This document shows, one piece after another, positions 44,625 to 50,730 of a stretch of DNA of 50,730 nucleotides (positions are counted from its first letter, which is position 1; every line of letters starts with the position of its first letter). Source of the DNA: Bradyrhizobium genomosp. I (2014) (GTDB lineage Bacteria; Pseudomonadota; Alphaproteobacteria; Rhizobiales; Xanthobacteraceae); assembly GCF_000261685.1 (NCBI RefSeq), contig NZ_AJQE01000205.1, positions 1 to 50,730 of the forward strand, written 5' to 3'. The notes beneath the pieces are model-generated. The model saw nothing but the letters and a program-made list of their open reading frames with translations, made no database searches and was not told the DNA's origin. The position numbers and the translations under genes were made by a program.

Positions 44625-46022
44625 ATGATGCAAACGATGGCAGGGCTGGCAAAACGGGCGGGATTTCTGACCGGCGCAGCGATGGTTGCCGCCGCTTTGC
44701 TGCTGCCGGCCTGCGCCCGCGCTCAGGCGCAGAACGGCCTGTCCAACCTGTTCGGCGGCATCTTCTCCGGACCCAATCCCGCGCCTTCGCAAGCAACGCC
44801 CGGCCCCGGCGGCACACAGACGGGAGCATTGCCTTGGAGCGGCGAGGACGGCGCCTCCGGCCATCCGTTGATGACGGCCGCCGCGATCCGCGAGGCCGCC
44901 GGCAATTTCAAGAATTGCGTCGCCGCGATGTGGCCCGATGCCGCACGGCGCAACATCACGCAGGAGAATTTCCAGCGCTTCACAGCGGGGCTCTCACCCG
45001 ACCTGCGCATCATGGACCTCATGGACTCGCAGCCGGAGTTCACCAAGTCGATCTGGGACTATCTCGACATCCTGGTGAACGACAACCGCCTCGCCAGGGG
45101 GCGCGAGATCCTCGCCAAGTACAAGGCGCAGTTCGACGCCACCGAAAGGGCCACCGGCGTCGACCGCTACATCATCGCCTCGATCTGGGGTATCGAGTCC
45201 AACTACTCGACGCAGATGGGCGACCGCAGCGTGTTGCAATCGACGGCGACGCTCGCCTGCATCGGCCGCCGCCAGGCCTATTTCAAGGACGAGTTCCTCT
45301 CCGCGCTGGAGATCCTCAACCGCGGCGATCTCAGGCCTGAACAACTGCGCGGCTCCTGGGCCGGCGCCTTCGGCCCGACCCAGTTCATGCCGACCGCGTT
45401 CAAGCGCTTTGCCGTCGATGGTGACGGCGACGGACGGCGCGACGTCGTCGACAATCCCACCGATTTGATCGCCTCCACCGCCAACAATCTGAAGAAGGAC
45501 GGCTGGCAGGCGGGCCAGACCTGGGGCTACGAGGTCGTGGTGCCCCAGGGATTCAACTACATGCTGGCCGATCGCGCCAAGGCGATGACGATCACGCAAT
45601 GGGAGAAGCTCGGGCTGAAGCGGGCGACGGGGCAGCCGTTCCCGCATCCGGCGGAGAAAGCCTATCTGCTCGCACCGGCCGGCGCGCAGGGACCGGGCTT
45701 CCTGATGCTGCAGAATTACCGCGTCATCATGAAGTACAACCCGGCCGAGGCCTATGCGCTGGCGATCGGCCATTTCGCCGACCGCCTGCGCGGGGGGCAG
45801 CCGTTCGTGCAGCCCTGGCCGCGACAGGAGCGGGAGCTGGCGCGCACCGAGCGGCTGGAACTACAGCAGCTGCTGGCCCAGCGCGGCTTCTACAAGGGCA
45901 CCCCGGACGGCCAGTTCGGCGGCCAGACCCGGGAAGCCCTGCGCCACTTCCAGGCCTCGATCGGGGTGCCCGCCGACGGATTTGCCTCATCGGACGTGCT
46001 GGACCGGCTGCGCGGGCGGTAA
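44625..46022 (+). CDS. Lytic murein transglycosylase (MltB family) with C-terminal peptidoglycan-binding domain
   Basis: A 465-residue exported enzyme cleaving peptidoglycan glycan strands. A signal peptide covers about the first 30 residues (FLTGAAMVAAALLLPACARA; the Cys could be a lipobox but the preceding Pro makes that unsure). The catalytic domain spans about 75-385, with the catalytic Glu191 in IWGIESNYS, GSWAGAFGPTQFMPTAFKRF, DGDGDGRRDVVDNP and GWQAGQTWGYEV. Residues about 405-462 form a PG_binding_1 domain (QLLAQRGFYKGTPDGQFG, ALRHFQASIGVPADGF). Length and order match the TIGR02283 group. Confidence 0.94.
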   Translation: MMQTMAGLAKRAGFLTGAAMVAAALLLPACARAQAQNGLSNLFGGIFSGPNPAPSQATPGPGGTQTGALPWSGEDGASGHPLMTAAAIREAAGNFKNCVAAMWPDAARRNITQENFQRFTAGLSPDLRIMDLMDSQPEFTKSIWDYLDILVNDNRLARGREILAKYKAQFDATERATGVDRYIIASIWGIESNYSTQMGDRSVLQSTATLACIGRRQAYFKDEFLSALEILNRGDLRPEQLRGSWAGAFGPTQFMPTAFKRFAVDGDGDGRRDVVDNPTDLIASTANNLKKDGWQAGQTWGYEVVVPQGFNYMLADRAKAMTITQWEKLGLKRATGQPFPHPAEKAYLLAPAGAQGPGFLMLQNYRVIMKYNPAEAYALAIGHFADRLRGGQPFVQPWPRQERELARTERLELQQLLAQRGFYKGTPDGQFGGQTREALRHFQASIGVPADGFASSDVLDRLRGR

Positions 46023-46192
46023 GATCGCGCCGAAAGTAACCCTGAGGCGGGATTTTGGCAGGCAGCCTTGACGCCGGCGGCTGTTCCCCGGTGTATGGGA
46101 GAAGAATCTGCAAAGAGAATCTGCCCGTTTGGCGCCGGATTCCGTTATTATATCGGGCCACTTCCAATCCCCTTGCGCGTACCCGAGATCGC

Positions 46193-47905
46193 ATGTCGAA
46201 GAAGTCCCTGTTCAAGGCGCTGACCGAGACCGGCCCGTTGATCGCGCTGGGGACGGCGCTTGCGATTTTGGTCTCGGTCGCAGGACCTGCCTCGGCGCAG
46301 TTCTTCAACTTCCCCGGTTTCGGCGGCCCGCCGCAGCGCGCGGCCCCACCACCACGCCACGGCGGCGGAGGTGGCGGATGGTTCGGCGGCGACTTCTTCG
46401 CACCGTACCCGCAGCAACAGCCGCAGGCGCCGCGCCAGGATTTTTCGCGCGCACCGGGGCCGGCGAAACGCGACACGATTCCCGAGAAGAATGTCTTGGT
46501 GATCGGCGACGCCATGGCCGACTGGCTCGCCTACGGCCTGGAAGACGCCTACGCCGAGCAGCCCGACATGGGCGTGATCCGCAAGCACAAGACCACGTCC
46601 GGCCTCATCAAGTATCAGCCGAGGGGTGAGCCCGCGGACTGGGCGGCGGCCGCCAGGGGCATTCTCGAGACCGAAAAGCCCGACGTGATCGTCGTCATGC
46701 TCGGCCTCAACGACCGCATCGCGATCCGCGAGCCCGCCGCCGAGAAGTCGGACAAGGCCTCCGACAAGGACAAGAAGAACGACAAGGGCGCGCGCGCCAA
46801 GCCACAGCAAGCAAAGCCGGGGGACGCCAAGCCCGGCGACGCCAAACCCCACGGCACCGATACCGCCGCCAAGCCTGACGACAAGGCTGCCGATGCCGAG
46901 CTGCCGCAGGACGACGCCGAAAATGCCGACACGCCTGCGGCCGCGCCGGAGAAGACCGCGCGCAACCCGAACGGCCTGTACGAATTCCGCGACGACCGCT
47001 GGGTCGAGCTCTACGGCAAGAAGATCGAGGAGCTCGCCAACGTCCTCAAGGCCAAGGGCGTGCCGGTGCTCTGGGTTGGCCTGCCAGCAGTTCGCGGACC
47101 GAAGGGCACCGCGGACACGCTGTTCCTTGATTCGCTGTACCGGGAGGGCGCGGCCAAGGCCGGCATCACCTATGTCGACGTGTGGGACGGCTTTGTCGAC
47201 GAAGCCGGCCGCTTCCTCCAGAAGGGCCCGGACTTCGAAGGCCAGATTCGTCAGCTCCGCAGCTCCGACGGCGTCTATTTCACCAAGGCCGGCGCGCGCA
47301 AGCTCGCGCACTTTGTCGAGCGCGAGATCACACGCCTGCTTGCGGGACGCTCCGGCCCGATCGCGCTGCCGAGCGAGCCTGCTACCCCCGATACCAGCGC
47401 CGAGCCGGGCAAGCCCGCGCCGCGGCCGCTGGCAGGGCCGATCGTGCCGCTGGTTGCAGCCTCGATTTCGACCGATCAATTGCTGGGCGGGCCAGGCACG
47501 CGTCCCGCCGCCGTCGATGCGCTCGCTGCGAAGACCATGGTGAAGGGTGAACCGCTGGCGGCTCCGGCCGGCCGCGCCGACGATTATGCCTGGCCGCGCC
47601 GGGAAGTCGGCCGCGAGCAGGCCAAGGGCGATACGCCGATGGCCACGACGACGCCCGACGGCGCGGCGCAGCGTTCGCCGGGAGCGGCCGCCGTGATCGC
47701 GCCGCCGAAGCTCGCGCCGAAGAAGCCGCAGGTCCCGCCGCAGCAGCCGACCCAGGCAACGCCCGCAGTCCGCGATTTCTTCGGCTTCGGCTCTCCGCAG
47801 CCGCGGCAATGGACGCCGGCCCCAGGGCCGCGCAATCCGAATTCCAATCCAGGGATTCCGCGCCCGCCTGCCAATGTCGGGCGATCGGCGGAGATGTTCC
47901 GGTAA
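46193..47905 (+). CDS. DUF459/SGNH-hydrolase-like exported protein lacking catalytic Ser and His
   Basis: A 570-residue protein; the start at 46193 (MSKKSLFKALTETG) gives a good signal peptide ending GPASAQ. A Gly/Pro-rich stretch about 40-85 precedes the SGNH-like domain, about 95-385. Block I reads GDAMADW: Ala107 stands where the nucleophilic Ser of GDS should be. Block III GLND (171-174) is intact. Block V reads DGVYF: Asp359 is kept but Tyr362 replaces the catalytic His. A Lys/Asp/Ala/Pro-rich insert of about 80 residues (about 182-258) interrupts the domain. The rest (about 390-570) is Pro/Ala-rich. This points to a non-catalytic or altered enzyme, perhaps acting on cell-wall polysaccharide. 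Confidence 0.85.
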   Translation: MSKKSLFKALTETGPLIALGTALAILVSVAGPASAQFFNFPGFGGPPQRAAPPPRHGGGGGGWFGGDFFAPYPQQQPQAPRQDFSRAPGPAKRDTIPEKNVLVIGDAMADWLAYGLEDAYAEQPDMGVIRKHKTTSGLIKYQPRGEPADWAAAARGILETEKPDVIVVMLGLNDRIAIREPAAEKSDKASDKDKKNDKGARAKPQQAKPGDAKPGDAKPHGTDTAAKPDDKAADAELPQDDAENADTPAAAPEKTARNPNGLYEFRDDRWVELYGKKIEELANVLKAKGVPVLWVGLPAVRGPKGTADTLFLDSLYREGAAKAGITYVDVWDGFVDEAGRFLQKGPDFEGQIRQLRSSDGVYFTKAGARKLAHFVEREITRLLAGRSGPIALPSEPATPDTSAEPGKPAPRPLAGPIVPLVAASISTDQLLGGPGTRPAAVDALAAKTMVKGEPLAAPAGRADDYAWPRREVGREQAKGDTPMATTTPDGAAQRSPGAAAVIAPPKLAPKKPQVPPQQPTQATPAVRDFFGFGSPQPRQWTPAPGPRNPNSNPGIPRPPANVGRSAEMFR

Positions 47906-47926
47906 TCTGTCTTGTTGATTTGAGCT

Positions 47927-47965
47927 GTCATTCCGGGACGCGCGCAGCGCGAGCCCCGGAATGAC
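47927..47965. repeat. Minimal GTCATTCCGG palindrome between convergent genes
   Basis: GTCATTCCGGGACGCGCGCAG followed by its complement-like half CGAGCCCCGGAATGAC. It is the shortest member in the window of the family at 18974, 21431 and 35773, containing just the outer arms and a CGCGCAGCGCG loop-stem. Confidence 0.85.
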
Positions 47966-47987
47966 GTGGTATCGGCTCGGCCCTAAA

Positions 47988-48356
47988 TTAATAACGCCAA
48001 CGCGGCGGCGGGCGGCGCGCGGGTCGGGACATCAGGAGCGCCAGCGCAAAACCGATGCCGCCGGCGACCAGCAGCGCGCCGAGCGGGTTGTCCTGCACTT
48101 TCTGCGCGATTGCCTTCGAGCCGTCGCGGAAAGTGTCGCCACTGTTCTCGTAGGCGTCCTTGGCATAGCTTGCGGCGGTGTCCGTGGCGTCACGCACCGC
48201 ATCCTTGGCCTGGCCGTAGAGATTCTGCACCGTGCCCGCGGCCTCCCGCGCCTTGCCTGACGCCTGCGTCTTCGCATCGCCTGCCATGTCTCCGATCGCG
48301 CCTTCCGCGCGTCCGGCATATTCCTTGGCCGATCCAACAATCCGATCCGTATCCAT
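47988..48356 (-). CDS. CsbD/YqjD-like small membrane-associated stress protein
   Basis: A 122-residue protein. The first 85 residues are an amphipathic, Ala/Asp/Lys-rich helix region with CsbD-like repeats (MDTDRIVGSAKEYAGRAEGA, GDAKTQASGKAREAAGTVQ, YGQAKDAVRDATDTAAS). The C-terminus has one membrane helix about 91-109 (LGALLVAGGIGFALALLM) preceded by VQDNP and followed by an Arg-rich tail. This is the layout of ElaB/YqjD/DUF883 proteins, some of which bind ribosomes at the membrane; such proteins are often induced by stress. No stress promoter was recognised. Confidence 0.8.
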   Translation of the reverse strand: MDTDRIVGSAKEYAGRAEGAIGDMAGDAKTQASGKAREAAGTVQNLYGQAKDAVRDATDTAASYAKDAYENSGDTFRDGSKAIAQKVQDNPLGALLVAGGIGFALALLMSRPARRPPPRWRY

Positions 48357-48416
48357 GATGCTCCTCCTCGGGGGTCAGCCCAAGTAACCGATCAGAAGCA
48401 GTGCAGTTCCAAGTGA

Positions 48417-49154
48417 TCAGAGAATGAGACCGCCATCGACGACCAGCGTCTGGCCGATGATGTAGGACGACAGCGGCGAAGCCAGGAACAGCGCCGCGCC
48501 CGCCATGTCGGCCGGCGTGCCCAATCGCCGCAGCGGGATGCGCGCGAGCGCGCCTTCGAGCCGCTTCGGATTGTCGGTCGTCACCTTCGTCATCTTGGTG
48601 TCGACGAGCCCGGGCGCGATGCCGTTGACGCGAATGCCGTCCTCGGCCCAGGCCTCGCCCAGCGTCCGCGTCAATCCGACCGCACCGGTCTTCGACGCAT
48701 TGTAGGCGGGATTGCCCATGGTGGAATGATAGGCCGCGGTCGAGGACACGATGATCAGCGCGCCCTTCGAATCCCGCAACATGGAATGAAACCGCGTGGC
48801 GCAGGCCATCAGGCTCATCAGATTGACCTCGACCACCTTGCGAAAGCCAGCCATCTCGAACTCGCCGCGGCGATAGAGCACCGCGCCCTGCGCGAGCACG
48901 AGTACGTCGAGCCTGTCGAAGGAGGGCTTGAACGCCTCGATCGCTCCGGCATTGCCGACGTCGAGCTGGGCATAGGCGAGCCCCGTGAGATCGGAGCCCT
49001 CCTCGATGGAATATTCCGCAGGCCGAGCACGCGTGCCGCAAACCGCGACGTGCGCGCCTCTCGTGCGAAAAGCCTGCGCGATGCCGTTGCCGATGCCGCT
49101 GGAACCGCCGACCACCAGCACCTGCCTGCCTGAGAAATCGAGCTCGTTCGCCAT
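48417..49154 (-). CDS. Short-chain dehydrogenase/reductase
   Basis: A 245-residue classical SDR oxidoreductase. The cofactor motif VVGGSSGIGNGIA lies near residue 14 and the catalytic Ser region is IIVSSTAAYHSTMG. The active-site pair is Tyr151 and Lys155 (YNASK), followed by LGEAWAEDGIRVNGIAPGLV and the C-terminal GQTLVVDGGLIL. The substrate is unknown. It is divergent from a second SDR gene 97 bases away, and the two share the intergenic region. Confidence 0.92.
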   Translation of the reverse strand: MANELDFSGRQVLVVGGSSGIGNGIAQAFRTRGAHVAVCGTRARPAEYSIEEGSDLTGLAYAQLDVGNAGAIEAFKPSFDRLDVLVLAQGAVLYRRGEFEMAGFRKVVEVNLMSLMACATRFHSMLRDSKGALIIVSSTAAYHSTMGNPAYNASKTGAVGLTRTLGEAWAEDGIRVNGIAPGLVDTKMTKVTTDNPKRLEGALARIPLRRLGTPADMAGAALFLASPLSSYIIGQTLVVDGGLIL

Positions 49155-49251
49155 TGCGGCCTCCCCTTTGTCTTGCTTGTTTGACCTGTCTGCGGATCGA
49201 TGCCAGCCTTGTCAATCATAACAAGAACAAGCGCAGCCGCGAGGAAACAAC

Positions 49252-50031
49252 ATGTCCGACTCTAGGGAGCTCAGCCGGTCCGTGAAGGGCCTGACCGTTC
49301 TCGTCACCGGCGCGGCCAGCGGCATGGGACGCGCGACCGCGCGCGTGTTCGCCGCCGAGGGCGCGAACGTGGCCGTCACGGATTTCGACGAGCAAGGCGC
49401 GCATGCGGTCGCCAGGGAGATTGCGGCGAACGGTGGCGCAGCAAGGGCGTGGAAGCTCGACGTCGCCGACAGCGGCGAGATCAAGCGCGTGGTCGGCGAT
49501 GTCGCCGCACATTTCGGCGGGCTCGACATCGTCGTCAACAATGCCGGCTTCTCCGTGCGTGTCGCGATCGACGATGAGGCCTATGAGGACGCCTGGGCCA
49601 GGGGCATTGCCGTGATGCTGACGGCGCATCCGCGCGTCATCCGCGCTGCGCTGCCCTATTTGCGCAAGTCGAAGAGCCCGCGCATCGTCAACATCGCCTC
49701 GACCGAGGCGCTTGGGGCGACCGCATTGCACAGCCCATATTCGGCAGCGAAGGGCGGCGTCGCCAGCCTCACCCGCTCGCTGGCGGTGGAGCTCGGCCGC
49801 GAAGGCATCACCGTCAACTGCATCTGTCCCGGGCCGATCCGCACCGCCATCACCGACCGCATCTCCGAGGAGCACAAGACCATCTACGCCAAACGCCGCA
49901 CCGCACTCGGCCGCTACGGCGACCCCGAGGAGGTCGCGCACATGACGCTGAGCCTGTGCCTGCCGGCAGCGTCGTTCCTCACCGGCGCGGTGATCCCGGT
50001 CGATGGCGGACTGATGGCGCGGAATGCGTGA
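49252..50031 (+). CDS. Short-chain dehydrogenase/reductase
   Basis: A 259-residue SDR oxidoreductase. The cofactor site is VLVTGAASGMGRATARVFA, and an Asp after the second strand (VTDFDEQ) suggests NAD preference. The NNAG block reads VVNNAGFSV, and the active-site pair is Tyr163 and Lys167 (YSAAK) in LHSPYSAAKGGVASL, followed by GITVNCICPGPIRTAI and the C-terminal GAVIPVDGGLM. The TauD/TfdA dioxygenase follows about 100 bases downstream on the same strand, so the two may act in one catabolic pathway (inference). Confidence 0.93.
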   Translation: MSDSRELSRSVKGLTVLVTGAASGMGRATARVFAAEGANVAVTDFDEQGAHAVAREIAANGGAARAWKLDVADSGEIKRVVGDVAAHFGGLDIVVNNAGFSVRVAIDDEAYEDAWARGIAVMLTAHPRVIRAALPYLRKSKSPRIVNIASTEALGATALHSPYSAAKGGVASLTRSLAVELGREGITVNCICPGPIRTAITDRISEEHKTIYAKRRTALGRYGDPEEVAHMTLSLCLPAASFLTGAVIPVDGGLMARNA

Positions 50032-50129
50032 GAGCCATGCGCTCGAAGCGTTGACAACGACTGACGCGGGAGTAGCTTTTTTGACGACAGAGCGGGAGCA
50101 ACCGCTCGCGACCCGTGGGAGAGAACGTC

Positions 50130-50730
50130 ATGACGATCGCCATCCGGCAGCTTCAGAAGCATTTTGTCGGCGAGGTTTCCGGCCTCGACTTGCGAAAGCC
50201 TCTCACACCGGATGAAGCGCGCGAGGTCGAGGCCGCCATGGACAAATATGCGGTGCTGGTTTTCCACGACCAGGACATCACCGACGAGCAGCAGATGGCG
50301 TTCGCGCTGAATTTCGGCCGGCGCGAGGACGCGCGCGGCGGCACCGTGACCAAGGAGAAGGACTACCGGCTGCAATCCGGCCTGAACGACGTCTCCAATC
50401 TCGGCAAGGACGGCAAGCCGCTTGCGAAAGACAGCCGCACGCATCTGTTCAATCTCGGCAACTGCCTGTGGCACTCCGACAGCTCGTTCCGTCCCATCCC
50501 GGCAAAATTCTCGCTTTTGTCGGCGCGCGTGGTGAACCCGAAGGGCGGCAACACCGAATTCGCCGACATGCGCGCGGCTTATGATGCACTCGACGACGAG
50601 ACCAAGGCGGAGATCGAGGACCTCGTCTGCGAGCACTCGCTGATGTATTCGCGGGGATCGCTCGGCTTCACCGAATACACCGACGAAGAGAAGGAGATGT
50701 TCAAGCCGGTGCTGCAACGGCTGGGGGGGG
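50130..50730 (+). CDS. TauD/TfdA-family 2-oxoglutarate-dependent dioxygenase (N-terminal 200 residues)
   Basis: Runs off the right edge of the window. It starts MTIAIRQLQKHFVGEVSGLD after GGGAGAGAAC. The family pattern is clear: LDLRKPLTPDEAREVEAAM, YAVLVFHDQDITDEQQMAFA and FGRREDARGG, then the Fe(II)-binding HxD as His115-Ser-Asp117 in WHSDSSF. The segment ARVVNPKGGNTEFADMRAAY follows and the substrate loop region begins. The second iron His and the 2-oxoglutarate Arg lie outside. Likely substrates in the family are taurine, 2,4-D-like acids or alkyl sulfates; none can be chosen. The last eight bases are all G, which may be an edge artefact. Confidence 0.88.
   Translation, partial: MTIAIRQLQKHFVGEVSGLDLRKPLTPDEAREVEAAMDKYAVLVFHDQDITDEQQMAFALNFGRREDARGGTVTKEKDYRLQSGLNDVSNLGKDGKPLAKDSRTHLFNLGNCLWHSDSSFRPIPAKFSLLSARVVNPKGGNTEFADMRAAYDALDDETKAEIEDLVCEHSLMYSRGSLGFTEYTDEEKEMFKPVLQRLGG

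Overview
The window looks like a chromosomal segment of a high-GC alphaproteobacterium of the Bradyrhizobium/Rhodopseudomonas group (Nitrobacteraceae), most likely Bradyrhizobium. The case rests on protein similarity recognised by eye (RuvABC, class II Calvin-type aldolase, DUF1465, DUF1192, DUF4164, DUF459 families), on the ZapA - 6S RNA - 5-formyltetrahydrofolate cyclo-ligase order, and on many palindromic intergenic repeats of the types common in Bradyrhizobium. No phage, insertion sequence, CRISPR array, integrase or tRNA was seen. The segment reads as core chromosome rather than a genomic island.

Layout. 1-4378 (minus): the start of a Tat-exported probable metallophosphoesterase, an internally duplicated DUF6869 protein, ruvB-ruvA-ruvC (Holliday junction processing) and a YebC-family regulator. 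4583-7864 (plus): two soluble chemoreceptors with the signalling domain first and a shared sensor-like domain last. 8518-12499 (plus): a periplasmic molybdenum hydroxylase operon (2Fe-2S subunit, molybdopterin subunit, tri-haem cytochrome c). 12718-15418 (minus): YmdB-type phosphodiesterase, 5-formyl-THF cyclo-ligase, 6S RNA, ZapA and a DUF4164 coiled-coil protein. 15818-25328 (plus): a central carbon cluster (tkt, gap, pgk, class II aldolase, class I aldolase), then a divergent ThiE-like protein, a Sel1-repeat protein and an inositol monophosphatase.

25465-30545 (minus): an RND efflux pump (permease and lipoprotein adaptor, with no outer-membrane factor or regulator beside it) and a decayed cyclopropane-synthase-like methyltransferase. 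30679-33367 (plus): a MotA/ExbB-type channel protein, an OmpA/MotB-type partner and a GNAT acetyltransferase. 33430-38131: an ABC exporter (minus), ribosomal protein L31 (plus), DUF1465 (minus), a candidate small RNA (minus), DUF1192 (minus) and a quinone oxidoreductase (plus). 38272-43342: a seven-helix PAS/GGDEF/EAL protein, a small DUF7662 protein and a Cache-type diguanylate cyclase. 43542-50730: GalU, a lytic transglycosylase, a DUF459 SGNH protein that has lost catalytic residues, a CsbD/YqjD-like protein, two SDR oxidoreductases and the start of a TauD/TfdA dioxygenase cut by the window edge.

How the genes work together: tkt-gap-pgk-fba supply Calvin/pentose-phosphate and glycolytic interconversions. 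The molybdenum enzyme passes electrons from aldehyde-like substrates to its cytochrome. The two c-di-GMP proteins probably have opposite activities. The most promising poorly described items are the candidate three-hairpin small RNA with an exposed CCUCCC stretch (36541-36640, minus), the DUF459 protein lacking two of its catalytic residues, the tandem soluble chemoreceptors with a shared C-terminal domain, the DUF6869 internal duplication, and the nested palindromic repeats. I found no convincing new multi-gene defence or mobile system.
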